Assembly (NCBI GenBank): GCA_026018925.1
Contig: JAKSZU010000005.1
Span: 84,309,398 to 84,373,397, forward strand
DNA: 64,000 nucleotides
DNA from: Tupaia tana
Lineage: Eukaryota; Chordata; Mammalia; Scandentia; Tupaiidae
Direction: 5' to 3'
Below are positions 31,738-43,793 of the stretch, piece by piece (positions within the stretch are counted from its first letter, which is position 1; each line of letters opens with the position of its first letter). Both the position numbers and the translations under genes were made by a program. The notes beneath the pieces were generated by a model, which worked only from the letters and a program-made list of their open reading frames with translations, did no database searches and was not told the origin of the DNA.

Positions 31738-32077
31738 TATTAACTGCTAGAAAAGGGAAAGAAAAGAAATTCCAAAAATATCTATAGGAAATAGTCAAGT
31801 GATTAGTTTCATATACTGGTCTCGATTTCTGATGAAATGTCATAGTCACAAGGAGAGGTTTGGGACATATTAGCACTTGTTACAGTTGGTATAGAAACAA
31901 TAAAGTCTGGGTGAAATTCAATAGAGAAATGAAGAAATGTATGTAATGGATCCCGGGACAATAGCTATGAACACACCAATTGTTAGATTTAGGGTTAAAT
32001 AATACAAGAAAGGAGAAAAAATAAAACAGCAGACAGTGTCAGGGAGAATTATTTTGTCATATCAAAATAGTAGTTCC
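31003..32077. other. Unclassified interval with (CA)n
   Basis: No gene recognised. (CA)n at 31700-31731 is preceded by gcgcacgc. Open frames at 31209-31500 have no motif. Confidence 0.5.
31700..31731. repeat. (CA)n microsatellite
   Basis: About 16 CA units, free-standing. Confidence 0.95.
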
Positions 32078-32320
32078 AGGGACCAGCAATTGGCATAATG
32101 GCTATGTTGCTGGAATCCCATGTAATAGAGATCACGGTTTGAGTCCTGGACCTGGTGGCTTAAGCTCACGCCAGGTGCGTGTTCGTGTGAGAATGGAGAA
32201 GGGATTACAGCATGGCCAACCCCCCTAGGGGGTGATTTTTCACTTTCTATCTCTCTGTCTCTCTGCCTTTCTGGAAAGGTCACGCACCATATAGCAAAAA
32301 CCTCTTAAAACAAGAAAAGT
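32078..32320 (+). mobile_element. tRNA-derived SINE, long form with internal deletion
   Basis: gggaccagcaattggcataatggc head, acggtttgagtcctgg B box; the cccaagatcccgagagg segment is deleted (gtgtgagaatggagaagg). Tail block accatatagcaaaaacctc. Confidence 0.92.
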
Positions 32321-32419
32321 TAGTCCCAAAGAAAAAATGCCCTGTAGATCATAAATCAGATGAATTGCTTCCTGAAAAGCAATCACTTGATCTAGCAATA
32401 GAAAGTATTGCTTTTATTT

Positions 32420-32664
32420 TCCTTTGAGATTTTTGCTGTAAATTTTTGTATATGTGCTTGCAGAAGAGAGACACAAGGAGTCTCTGTGAGAAATCATCCC
32501 CTGGGGGGGCCACAAACCTTTCTCCTCCAGTCTCCTCTCGGGATTTTTGGACATGCACACACACATATCTTGGGTGTTTTTCAAGCTGTTGGATTTGGGA
32601 CTCGAACCACAGAATCTGCCATGTGCTATCTATCAGCCTTAATCTACACGCCACCCACTAGTCC
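32420..32664 (-). mobile_element. tRNA-derived SINE, diverged
   Basis: gatttttgctgtaaatttttg, atcccctgggggggccac, tctcctctcgggatttttgg, gggactcgaaccacag, head ccacccactagtcc. Opposite in strand to the SINE 100 bp upstream. Confidence 0.88.
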
Positions 32665-33099
32665 AAAAAAGCTATTGTTGCCAATGATAATTACAGTTAT
32701 AAATAAAGTTTGGGAAGAAATCACTCCTGGGAAGAGAGACTATTAGCAAGCAAGGGGAGACAGCTGATAGTAGCAAATGTCTAAGAGGGAGAGTAAAAAA
32801 ATGTAACTAGGATTGTGGGGGAAAGTGCTCCTTCATTTGTATTTTCTTGCCAAGATTTGGGCATGCTCAAGTATGAAGTGGCTCTGCTTTCTTTTTAACG
32901 TAATCTGTTATGGTTCTTCTACCTAGAATAATTGTATTTTATTTTTCCTTTATTTTTTTTAGACGGTTTGAAGATTATCAGACTGGCTTTATGCCATGTC
33001 AGGTAATTTTTGTTCATTAATATACATACATCTGTGCCCATACATATACTGCATGTATTTGTAGTTCTCTGTTCAGTCCTATTATCTTTTTGTATTTAT
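32665..33099. other. Unclassified interval
   Basis: Nothing recognised. Confidence 0.5.
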
Positions 33100-33117
33100 C
33101 TGTTTTGCCATATTTTT

Positions 33118-33128
33118 ATTTTTTTTGG

Positions 33129-33191
<63 letters not shown>

Positions 33192-33421
33192 ATAGGGTGC
33201 GTGTGCTCGCCAGACAGACAGAGACAGAGAGATAGAAAGCGAGAAATCACCCCCAAGAGGGGATGGCCATGGCTCAATCCCTTCTCCTCCATTCTCCTCT
33301 CATGATCTTGGGCATGTACGCACACGCGTCCGGCGTGAGTTTAAGCCACCGGGTCCGGGCCGCGAATAGCAGTCGACTACGTGGGAGTCCAGCAATATAG
33401 TCATTATGCTAACTGCTGGTC
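33118..33421 (-). mobile_element. Young tRNA-derived SINE with T55 tail and 18-bp TSD
   Basis: Antisense poly(A) of 55 uninterrupted T (33134-33188), ttgctatagggtgcgtgtgctcgcc, full body, head gctaactgctggtcc. Exact 18-bp TSD ctgttttgccatattttt (33100-33117, 33422-33439). B box on the minus strand has TTCGCGGCC, derived. Tail length and TSD identity mark it as one of the youngest copies. Confidence 0.97.
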
Positions 33422-33439
33422 CTGTTTTGCCATATTTTT

Positions 33440-33816
33440 GATAACTCTATAGATTTTATTTTAATTAATTTACTTAAGTATGTAATGTTTTCCTGGCTTT
33501 TTCTGTGGTAGCGCTTGAGAATTTTTCTAGGTAATTTTATTTCAGATTATTGATCTTTAAAGATAGGTTCATAGGCCTTCCTTTTACAGAATTTAATTTT
33601 GTAATGTATTTTAACTTTTTGTCTATATGGTAATGTTTTACTCTTTCTATTCTTTTATCTGGGAAGGTATGGGGTGGAGTAAGACAGAACTGGAAACAAT
33701 TGAAAATAGTTGAAATAATTTGCTCAGTAGTTAACTGCTGTTTTCTTGCTGTAGTGACTCTTGAAACAGAGATTTTTCCAATTATGTATGAGTATGTACA
33801 TACATACAGATGTATA
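33440..33816. other. AT-rich interval
   Basis: Nothing recognised. Confidence 0.5.
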
Positions 33817-33825
33817 TGTTTGCTC

Positions 33826-34080
33826 CTTTTTTTAGGAGAGAGAGATATTTGCTATAGGAAGTGCATGCACGCTGAAGAGAGAAAGAGACAGCCAGAAATC
33901 AGGCCCCAGGGAGATGGATATCCTGCTATCTTTTCTCCTCCATTCGCCTACTGGGATTTTGGGCATGCATGCACACGTGCCTGGCATGAGTTTTAAGCTT
34001 CCGGGTCTGGGACTCAAACGGCGGTTGTCCCAGTTACATGCGACTCCAGCAATGTACACATTCCACCATCTGCTGGTCCC
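33826..34080 (-). mobile_element. tRNA-derived SINE, long form
   Basis: tttgctataggaagtgcatgc, body with ctactgggattttgggc, head ccatctgctggtcc. TSD tgtttgctc at 33817-33825 and 34081-34089. Confidence 0.93.
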
Positions 34081-34089
34081 TGTTTGCTC

Positions 34090-34439
34090 TTTATCATTAG
34101 TTTTAGATCATGTTTATCTCTGCATTTCATTTTCAGCTTCTTTCTCCCCAACCTTCCCTTTATCCTACTACATTTTATTTAATTTCATTGATTTTTATTC
34201 ATAAATGCAAACATCATCATAATTATCTCTAGATCTCTAGATTATGAAAACTAAGAGAAAGACTTGATGTTTCTCACAGGTTTTGCTAATGTTCTCTTTG
34301 TCTAGTTAAATGTAAGTGCATTAACTTTATTTTTGAACTCTAGGATCATAAAAATCACCAGGAGACTTTGGTACAACAAAGATTTTCTTTCTTTTTTTTT
34401 AAGAATCATTAAATTTTATTTTATTTATTTTAAGAATTA
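34090..34439. other. AT-rich interval
   Basis: Nothing recognised before the L1 3' end. Confidence 0.45.
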
Positions 34440-34870
34440 TTTTACTTAACTTTATTTTTTTATTTTTTAAATTTTTTATATACATTCAATCACATTATTT
34501 AGCTTACAAAGTGACCATTTCAATATGTGAACATTTCTCCCCAGTCCAGTTGATCAAAATATCCTCAATCGATAACACCGCACCTCCCCATCCCATCAAT
34601 GCCCTGTCTCCACATCCCTTCTCCAAATGTCCTTCCCCAGGCCCCACTCCTCCACACACACGACATCTGACATTCACATCCATCTCTTGTGTTTGTACAA
34701 CCTTTAGTCAGTCAGTTTCAATCATAGAGTGCAAACACTCGGTATATATTAAGTGGGGACATACCATGTCTCTCCTTCATAGCCTGGCTTGCTTCACTCA
34801 GCAGTAAATCTTCCATATGATTTTCAAGGCTCATAATTTCCAGACTTTGATTTTGTACATCTAAAATAGG
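34440..34870 (-). mobile_element. L1 3'UTR fragment
   Basis: acattcaatcacattatttagc, aaagtgaccatttcaatatg, gtcagtcagtttcaatcatag, tatattaagtggggacatacc, gcctggcttgcttcactcagc run parallel to 39840-40195 of the large L1. Poly(A) side to the left; 5' truncated. The 98-codon frame 34511-34807 is UTR. Confidence 0.82.
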
Positions 34871-34924
34871 GCCTAATGTTTACTTCTCTATTAAGTTCCT
34901 CAGTGATGTTGCTGCTATGTTTTT

Positions 34925-35080
34925 GGGTATCATACTAGGGTATTTTAAAAAAGATTGTAGAAAAATAGATTTTTCAGTATGAGTTTAATTTGGTGCACAC
35001 ATTTTTTAATTTTATGCATAATTTTTCATAATATGCATTTTCCAAGTAATTTTTGAATACTTCCTCATATGTTGAGAAAT
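34925..35080. mobile_element. Mariner-like MITE
   Basis: gggtattttaaaaaagattg on the left and ttttccaagtaatttttgaatac, ttcctcatatg on the right, interior tttggtgcacacattttt and ttcataatatgcattttcc. This is the reverse orientation of the 21200 copy. Confidence 0.62.
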
Positions 35081-35489
35081 ACCAGTCTGGACTAAAGAAA
35101 TTTCCAACATCACTATTGTTAGATAAGATATATTTCTAGTTTTACATCATAAGCACAAGATCTTAGTCTCTCTGAGAGTTGATATACCTCAGAGCAAAAT
35201 CATTCAAACCAGGGCTTCTTACCTTCAATGAGACAAAAACTAATTTAAAACCTGGGAAGACTAGCCAAAAGAACAAAGATGTTACCATCTACCTCAGTAA
35301 CAATTCAGACACCTAACTTCAGACCCCCACATTATTTATTGCACTTTCTCCTTTGTACTCCAAAGTCATACCTTTGAATCTTTTCTCAGGAAAACCTACT
35401 GAGTACAAACCTAAGAAATATGCCCTTCCCACTCAGGCACACAAGGATGTCAGCTTTTATGACAGCACCCTATTTGTAGATTCTACTTT
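35081..35489. other. Unclassified interval
   Basis: Nothing recognised. Confidence 0.45.
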
Positions 35490-35815
35490 CAACTGTATTA
35501 GATTTTTACAGCATAGTAAGTTATGAAAATCTTAGCAGCTTAAAACAATACATATTTATTTTCTCCCTTTTCCTATGGGACAGAAATCCAAGGATGGATT
35601 AGGTGGTTCATTTGCTTAAGGTCTCATAAAGTTGAAGTCAAGGTATCTTCCTGTGAGCTTTATAGTCTAGAGGCTCAACCAAGGGAAAGAAAATGGCTTC
35701 CTAGTTCTGTGAGTTTTGGCAGAATTAATTTTTTGCAGTGATAGGAAACATGGCTGCATGTTTCTTCAAAGCCCGCATGGAAAGGAACACCTGGGTAAGT
35801 CAGATAGCACACTAG
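35490..35815 (-). repeat. MLT1-like MaLR LTR remnant
   Basis: cttagcagcttaaaacaatac, atatttattttctccc, agaaatccaaggatgg, tcataaagttgaagtcaagg follows the antisense order of MLT1-class LTRs. Ends lost. Confidence 0.55.
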
Positions 35816-35931
35816 AACCTTAATCAATGCCATATAGGAGTGGCATACCTTTCTGATATTTTACTGCCTTCAAGTAAGCCATAGTCCTTCTCATAGTGAA
35901 AAGAAAATTATGCAAAAGCCTAAACAACACG

Positions 35932-36187
35932 GGGCCAACAGTTGGTATAGCGGTTAAGATATTGGGCTCCCATATGGTTGACTCCAGTTGGAGCTCCAGA
36001 CCTGGGCACTTAAAACTTGCATTGGATGCATGTGTATGCATGCCCAAAATCCAGAGAGGAGAATGGAAGGGAAAGAATTGTGGTGTTACCCTCTTCCCTG
36101 GAGGGTTATTTCTCACTTTCTGTCTGTCTGTCTATCTCTCCAGCAAGTACATATGTCCTACAGCAAAAATCTCTCAAAACATAAAGG
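35932..36187 (+). mobile_element. tRNA-derived SINE, long form
   Basis: ggggccaacagttggtatagcgg head, ccagttggagctcc at the B box, full body, tcctacagcaaaaatctctc. taaacaac precedes and follows it, a short TSD. Confidence 0.92.
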
Positions 36188-36195
36188 CATAAACA

Positions 36196-37043
36196 ACCAA
36201 AGACAGGAAGCATGAAAGCTGATCTTTAGTCTGCCAATTGCACTAGTCAACAGCATCATAGTGCTAAGTAATTGATGCTGCTATTTATTGATTCCAGACA
36301 ATATTTTCCATTTTTTCCCAAAATATTCAAGGTTAAAGTTTGAGGTACAATAATGAACTTCTACTTCAGCATAGTCAGAGCAGTGTTATAGTAAAAATAT
36401 TAATGGAGCTAATTATAACAATAGCAGTAAAACAGATGATATTAAATAAATAAGTACTATAATAGTTTATTTCAATGAAATTATTTTTGCTTAGGAAAGG
36501 AATATTCTTGATAGTTATTTTTCTACATCATGATTTATTGGTAAATATTTTAAAAAGTATTCCTTTTATACACAAAAGAGAGAGAAAGAGGAAGAGAAAT
36601 AGTAACCCAACAGTATTCCAACACTGCAACCTACTCCTAGCTTCACCTGTGGTCAGGTCATGGTCACACATGTGCCCAGAGTACTCAAGGATTTCTCTAT
36701 CTGGGAACTGCGAAAAAGCTATTGAAAAAGCCTCCACACTCCTGATTGGCTTCCATAGCAAACACAGTCCTCATTTTTTTTTTTTTTTTTCTTGTTGGGT
36801 TACAGTCAATCATAGCAGCTAGGCTTCAGTCAATCACAGGACCTCTCCTTTAAAACAGTGTGTTGGTGAAGACAAAATTCAGAGTGTAACCACCCCAAAT
36901 TGTTTCTCTGCCTCATTCATTCACTGTTGTTTTTGCATGTCACTTTCCTGTTCCTGTACATGTCACTTTCCTTTTCTGAAATTTAAATACCATGTGGCCA
37001 TGGGACTATGTGGAATTGTCTGAACGTCCTGAGATCATGATAG
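36196..37043. other. Unclassified interval, LTR-like features in part
   Basis: 36740-36860 holds gattggcttcc, two agtcaatca motifs and cctttaaaacagtg, a promoter-like set that would fit a decayed LTR, but no TG...CA ends or poly(A) signal in the right place were found. Confidence 0.35.
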
Positions 37044-37057
37044 GATTTGCTCAATTA

Positions 37058-37325
37058 GGGGCCAGCAGACGGTGTGGCAGTTATGTTGCTGGAATCCCAC
37101 ATGACCAATCACAGTTCAAGTCCCAGACCTGGTGATTTGAAAATCATGCTAGGAACATGTAAGTGCATGTCCAAGATCCCAGGAAGAGAATGAAATGAAG
37201 GGATTGCAGCATGGCCATTCCCTCACCACCCAAGGGTGGTTTTCTCATTTTCTCTCTCACTGCGTCTGTCTCTCTCGTCAGTGAGTGCACATACCCTAGG
37301 ACAAAAGCCTCTTAATTTTTTTTAA
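37058..37325 (+). mobile_element. tRNA-derived SINE, long form
   Basis: ggggccagcagacggtgtggc head, cagttcaagtccc B box, body, gcacataccctaggacaaaagcc. TSD gatttgctcaatta / gatatgctgaatta (37044-37057, 37326-37339), two mismatches. Confidence 0.94.
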
Positions 37326-37339
37326 GATATGCTGAATTA

Positions 37340-38252
37340 AAATTCCACTCAATTAAATTGGTTGGTATTTTTCTTTTTATAGAACCCAGAATCCTAAAAC
37401 ATGTGCCAGCTTCACAGAGCATTGTTACCACTGAGACACTTTCCAGCTCCTTCAGACTTTTAACCTGTGTATATTTTGGTGATGTAATTAAAAAAATAGT
37501 TTATGGTGGAAACTTTGGGGCAGATATCATGTTATTTATTATTCTAAAATGAGAAAATAGAAATTCTCCTGCCTGCTTAGAAAGCTAGCTAAGATATTAA
37601 CATTACTCTGAATATAATTTTAAAAACATATTTCAAAAAAAAATCATTCTGGGATATTGTTGTTCATGCACCATAAAATGTGAATTGAATCCAATGTTTG
37701 ATAAGCTTTAATATTCCACAGTAGATGCTAATTTTGATATTTGAAATAGGCTTTGAAATATATATCTATATAAACTAGAAAGAGACCTCAAAAGATTTGT
37801 AGTTATTTTTATAAATTTAACTATTCCTTGATCTTCCATGTAATTTTTGTATTTTTCAGAAAACATTTATTTCACACAGTACTCAAACATAATTAAATAT
37901 AAAGTAGCAGAGACATTTGATTCTCACATCTGATCATTATTTTAGAAAAGTAAATAATTTTACTCTTTATTAATATCCTAAATGCATATTTACTCACTGG
38001 AACTTTTGAGTACTTATTTAATTTTAAAATATATTTGAAAAGCAAGAAACTTCCAGTATTCTAACTACTGAATTTGTTAACATACTGTATTGGAAATGGG
38101 GTCAGGATGTTTTAGTGTGGTTCCCTCACCTCCTGTCTTAACATGTTTGAAGGCCACAAGGTAAACTTATGTTATTAGATGTACTGGACTTGAGTGCTTG
38201 TTATATAGTTAAGACTTTACTGTTTTATGCTATTATAACATGCATGTTCATG
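37340..38252. other. AT-rich interval
   Basis: Nothing recognised. Confidence 0.5.
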
Positions 38253-38674
38253 TGTAACAGTCTGGTTTTAGCAATGAGCCACCATTGTCTGTAGTCCCTT
38301 TAAGAGAAAGAAGCAACTGGTCACCCAGCTCTTCCCTGCTAGCTATCCTTGCTTAGCTTGGTCTTGGTTCAGGCTGGTAAGTCCTGATGGCCTTGGCTTG
38401 GTTATTCTTGGATCAGCGCAGCTCAGCTCCATGCACTAGGAGCTTCAAGAGGAAGGAAAGCACTCTGTGAGCATTCTCCTTCATGTTACAAGATCCCAGA
38501 GGGAGGAAGTGCTTGTAAGCCTGTATGGGCATTGTGAGTCTACTAAGAACTCTGTGAGCTCCTACTAAACTCAGTCAATAAAGAACTTGATATTAGTGCC
38601 TCAGCTCTTTTTCCAACTCCCTGTGTCTCTGTTAAACCCACCCTTTGGAGGAGAAAAGAACCTCACAAAACACA
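38253..38674 (+). mobile_element. Probable solo LTR
   Basis: A GC-richer block in AT-rich surroundings, beginning tgtaacagtctgg and ending near aaaacaca. ccctttaagagaaag could be a TATA-like region; AATAAA is at 38577-38582, about 95 bp before the right end, as expected for R-U5. No internal retroviral sequence. The exact ends and the TSD are unresolved; an old gene 3' end is the alternative. Confidence 0.55.
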
Positions 38675-39814
38675 CACCAATAGGCATATATTAAGAGAAA
38701 GAGGTTCAATCTTTTAATATCATACATTGATTAGTATTTATGTTTATCTAACATATGTGTGCCCTATTTGTTTGGTCAAATTGAATTTTAACAATGTCAC
38801 ATCTTTATCATTCTCTAATAGTATTTCGTCATAAAATTGTTACATTTCCTGTGGTTGTTTGACAAGGCTAAAATTAAGCACTTCAATTTCTACATAATTT
38901 TATGCAGATATTGCTTTAATATAGTCTTACAAATAAATTAAAATGATTTTTATTTCATCCTCTAAAAGATAAGATGTTCAATAAAGTGGTCAAATAATAT
39001 ATCATGCATATTACTGCAGTAATCCTAAAGACAGTCAGATTTAATATTCTTAACTAGATTGAAGTAATAACTCACTGGATTTACAAGTAGACAAGTAGAC
39101 TATTTAATTAATTTTTTTGCTTCTCTTTTTCTATAAAGATCTGGTAATGAGCTTTTCCTATAGAAGAAAAATTATGCATTCCTAATGGTTTCAAAAGTAT
39201 AAATGAGTCCCAATAACCAATACAAAAATTTTACATATTTTTTATAATTCTATTACCTTTAAACTTTACCATATCTATGTCCAGAATGACTGAAGAAAAT
39301 AATATTGAGTAATAAGCATAACACTGGAAGTTTTTGAAATGACCACAGAGTGTAACTTCTTTATTTGTGAAATTATAAAAAATAAAAATCAAGGCAATTA
39401 CTCTTTGAGGGAATATGGTAAAGTCAAGAATTATTTTACAAATACAAATATTGTACAAAGAATTAGTTTAAAATGAAAATTGACACAAAAATAAAAATTG
39501 GACAGAGATGTTTAGATATTTGTGTTCTAAGCAAATGTTTTATCTGATTTATTTTTTTACCAAAAATAGATATCATTTATTAAACTATAAAAAAATTAAA
39601 CTCTTAGGGATAACTTTAAGAAATATTTGCAAGACCTGTACAAAGAAAATCATTAAAAGCTTTGACAGAGATGAAAGAGAATTAGGTAAACATAAAAAGA
39701 TACTATGTTTATGGATAGGAAGACTTAATATCATAAAGTTTTTACTTTTTTTTTTTTTTTTTCTAATCAATGCATATACCTTTAATGTACTTTCAAATCC
39801 CAGTAATTGGAGGG
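38675..39814. other. AT-rich interval
   Basis: No gene recognised. Frame 39508-39957 runs from unique AT-rich sequence into the L1 3' end and is not a gene. T17 at 39745-39762. Confidence 0.5.
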
Positions 39815-41608
39815 TTTTTTTTTCTTTTTTTTTTGCATTTCATTTTCCTCTATACACTCAATCACATTATTATTTGGCTTACAAAATGGATTTTTCAACA
39901 GGTGAACATTTATCCCTAGTACAGTTGGTAAAACTACAAAATATCTTCAACAGATAATACCACATTTTTTTGTGCCATTAATGCTTTGCCTCCCTATTTT
40001 TCTTCTAAATGTCCTTCCTCAGACCCTCCTCCTTCCCACTCACTATATCTGGTATTTATATCTATATACTGTGTTTCTATATCCTTTAGTCAATTAGTTT
40101 CAGTTAAAGAGTGTGGACACTCAGTATATATTAAGTGGGGTCATACAATGCCTCTCCTTCATGGCCTGGCTTGCTTCACTCAGCAGTAAATCTTCCACAT
40201 TCATCCACTTCCTGTCAAAAGCCAGGGTTTTGTTGGCTTTTTATGGCTGAATAGTATTCTATTGAATATATGTGCCACAGTTTTTCTATCCATTCATCTG
40301 CTTGTGGGCATTTGGGTTGGTTTCATGACTTAGCAATTGTGAATAGTGCAGCAATAAACATCAATGTCCAAGAACTTTTCTGATGAAGTATTCTGTCCTT
40401 TGGGTAGATACCAAAGAGTGGGATTGCTTGATCGTATGGTAGTTCTATTTGTAGATTTTTTGGGAATCTCCAAATTGTTCTCCACAGTGGCTGGACTAAT
40501 TTACATTCCCACCAGCCGTGTAAGAGAGTTCCCCTTTCACCACAACCCTGACAGCACTTACCATTTTTTGTTATTTTTAATATTAGTCATTCTGACTGAT
40601 TTTAGGTGGTATCTCATTGTTTTGATCTGCATTTCCCTTACAATGAGGGATATTGAGAATTTTTTCATATGCCTTTAGCTATTTGTATGTCATCTTTAGA
40701 GAATCCTTTTTTCAACTCATTCTCCCATCTTTTAATTGGATTGATCGTCTTTTTTCAGAACAGCTGCTTGAGTTCCTTGCGAATTCTGGTTATCATTCCC
40801 TTATCTGACGCATAGTTAACAAAAAATATTTTCGCATTCTGAGAGCTGTTGATTCACACTAATTACTGTGTCTTTTGCCATGCAGAAGAAACTTCTTAGT
40901 CTGATGTAGTCCCACTCATCCATTTTGGGGATAAACGACTGTGCTTTGGGGGTCTATTTAAGAAGTCTTTCCCTACCCCAGTTTCTTCCAGAGTTTCCCA
41001 GTGTTTTCCAGGAGCAGTTTTATAGTTTGAGGTCTTAGATTTAGATCTTTGATCCACCTTGACTTGATTTTTGTCATAAGTGAGAGGTAGGAGTTCAGAT
41101 TAATTTCTCTGCAAGTGGAAATCCAGGTTTTCCAGCACCATTTGCTGAAGAGGTTTTTCTTTTCCCACCGAATTGACTGGTATCCCTTGTCAAAAATCAG
41201 ATGACTGTATGTTTGGGAATTTATTTCTGGGAACTCTATTCTGTTCCATTGGTCCTCCTGTCTGTTTCTGTGCCAGTACTATGCTGTTTTGATTACCACA
41301 GCTTTGTAGTTTATTTTTGGGTCAGGAAATGAGATGCCACCCATTCCACTCTTCTAGTGCAGAATTGCTTTAGCAATACGGGGTCTTTTATGATTCCAGA
41401 CAAAATTTATGATCATCTTTCCTAGATCTGTGAGGAACGTGCTGGTACTTTGATTGGCATGGCATTAAATATGTAGATTAATTTAGGTAAAATTGTCATT
41501 GTGATTATATTAATTCTTCAAATCCAGGAACATGGGATATCCTTTCACTTTTTTATGTCATTTCCAATTTCTTTTTTTATCTTCTCATAGTTTTCCTTGT
41601 GGAGATCT

Positions 41609-42226
41609 TTAACTTCTTTGGTTAGATTTATCTTTAAGTATCTTATACTTTTTGTGGCTCTGGTAAATGGAATAACTTTTTTTCAGTTTTATCTCAGTCT
41701 GCCTGTTGTTCATATATAGAAATGATATAAATTTCTGGATATTAATTTTGTATCCTGCAACTTTACTGTATTCATGTATTACTTCCAGAATTTTTTTCAT
41801 GGAAACCCTTGGGTCTTCTATGTATACAATCATGTCATCTGCAAATAGAGAGAGTTTCACCTCTTCTTTTCCTATTTGAATGCCTTTTATTTTTTCCTCT
41901 TTTCCGATTGTGTTGGCAAGGACTTCCAGTACTATATTGAAAAGGAGTGAAGAAAATGGGCATCCTTGTCTTCTATCCGTTTTTAGTGGAAAATCGTTTA
42001 GCTTTTCTCCATTGAGAATGATGTTCGCTATGGGTTTTTCATAGATGGCTTTTATTGTGTTGAGAAATGACCCATCTATACCAATTTTTCTGAGAGTATT
42101 GATCATGGAAAGATGTTGCATCTTATCAAATGCTTTTTCTGCATCAATTGATATGACCATATGGTTTTTATCTTTCTTCCTGTTAAAATGGTGTATTACA
42201 TTATGGTTTTGCATATGTTGAACCAA
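41609..42226 (-). pseudogene. L1 ORF2 reverse transcriptase, catalytic palm
   Basis: 205 codons. Motif A reads [13 protein letters not shown] (catalytic Asp kept) and motif C reads FADDMIVY (the Asp pair kept); [16 protein letters not shown] is motif B. Overlaps the previous segment by 31 bp in a different frame. Catalytic residues are all present, though the ORF is not continuous. Confidence 0.94.
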
Positions 42227-42774
42227 CCTTGCATTCCTGGAATAAAACCTACCTGTTCATGATGTATAATCTTTTTTATAAGTTGTTGGATACAATTTGC
42301 TAGTATCTTCTTGAGAATCTTTGCGTCTATATTCATCAGGGATATTGGTCTATAGTTTTCCTTCCTTGTCCTGTCATTATCTGTTTTAAGGATAAGGGTG
42401 ATAGAGGCTTCATAGAATGAATTATGGAGAGATTCACCTGTTTGGCTCTTTAGAAATAACTTGAGCAGAATGAGGGTTAACTCTTCTTTGAAAGTTTTGT
42501 AGAATTCGGAGATAAATCCATCAGGGTCAGGGCTTTTCTTTGTTGGGAGGTTATTTATTACTGATTCAATCCCCTGGCTTGTTATGTGCCTATTCAGACT
42601 TTCTATATCCTCCTGGCTTAATCTTGGTAGATTATATGTGCCCAGGAATTTGTCCTTCTCATCCAGATTGACTTGTTTCTTGACATACAGATGTTCATAG
42701 TATCCTCCAATAATGTTTTGTATTTCTACTATGTCTGTTGTTATTTTGCCTAGTTCAGTGCAGATCTGATTCAC
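42196..42774 (-). pseudogene. L1 ORF2 reverse transcriptase, N-terminal part
   Basis: 192 codons containing [14 protein letters not shown] and [19 protein letters not shown], the fingers and early palm of L1 reverse transcriptase, ending at GMQGWFNIC. The next part continues in another frame from about 42205, so one small indel separates them. Confidence 0.92.
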
Positions 42775-43310
42775 CTGGTTCCTTTCTCTCTTCTTCTTAA
42801 TAAGTCTCGCTAGTGGTGTATCAATTTTGTTTATCTTTTCAAAGAACCAGCTTTTACTTTCATTTCTCTCTGGTATGGTTAGTTTATTTTCTATTTCATT
42901 TATTTCTGCTCATATCTTTATTATTTTCTTTCTCCTGGAGTTTTTTGGATCTTTTTTAATGTTGCTTTTCCAATTCTCTGATTTTAAGTGATTCATTTGC
43001 TTTCTTTACATCTTCCTCTTAAGTGCACAAATTGCTGTGAACTTCCCTCTTACGACTGTGTTAGCAGTGTCCCAAAGATTATGGAAACTCTTTCCCTCAT
43101 TGTTATTGGCTTCCATGAATCTTTTGATTTCAGTCTTTATTTCTTCAGTAGTAGTGGAGTCATTCAGGAGTAGGTTATTTAGTTTCCATGTAATTGAGTA
43201 TTTTTGAGGTTTTCTCTTGCAATTTAACTGAAGTTTAATTCCATCATGGTCGGAGAAGATGTTGGATATAGTTTCTATGCCTTTGAATCTGTGGAGGATT
43301 GCTTTGTGCC

Positions 43311-43793
43311 CTATGATGTGGTCAATCTTTGAGAAGGTTCCATGTGGGGGTGAGAAAAAATGTATCTCATGATTTTGGGATGGAAAGTTCTATAGATGTC
43401 TGTTAAGTCCATTTGATTTATGGTATCATTTAGATCCTTTATCTCTTTATCTATTTTTTGTTTAGATGATCTGTCCCAAGGGGATAGTGCAGTGCTGAGG
43501 TCTCCAAAATTAGTGTCGTAGTCTATCTCCACTTTTATATCTAACAGTCTTTCGTTCACATATTTGGGTGCTCCTGTGTTAGGTGCATAGATATTAATAA
43601 GCGTTATATCCTCTTGATTGATTAACCCTTTTAGTAGAATATAATGTCCTTCTTTGTCTCTTCGGACGGTTTTTATTTTAAAACCTATTTTGTCAGAAAT
43701 TAGTATCATGACTCCAGCTCTTTTTTGGTTCCCATTTGCATGGAAAACATTTTTCCAACCCTTCACTTTCAGTCTATGTATGTCTTTATCCAT
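43311..43793 (-). pseudogene. L1 ORF2 endonuclease segment
   Basis: 160 codons: HRLKVKGWKNVFHANGNQKR, LINIYAPNTGAP (about residues 64-75), DRSSKQKIDKEIKDLNDT and MDLTDIYRTFHP, all typical of the APE-like L1 endonuclease, which nicks target DNA at TT|AAAA. Where the family has GDFN with its catalytic Asp and Asn, this copy reads GDLS, and the sequence ends before the SDH motif after a frame change. Probably inactive. Confidence 0.9.

Noticed and set aside
36740-36890. Promoter-like CCAAT and TTTAAAA motifs
   Set aside because: No start, exon or LTR ends can be tied to them; recorded only within the unclassified interval.
39508-39957. 149-codon open frame
   Set aside because: Joins AT-rich unique sequence to L1 3' sequence through a T run; composition explains it.
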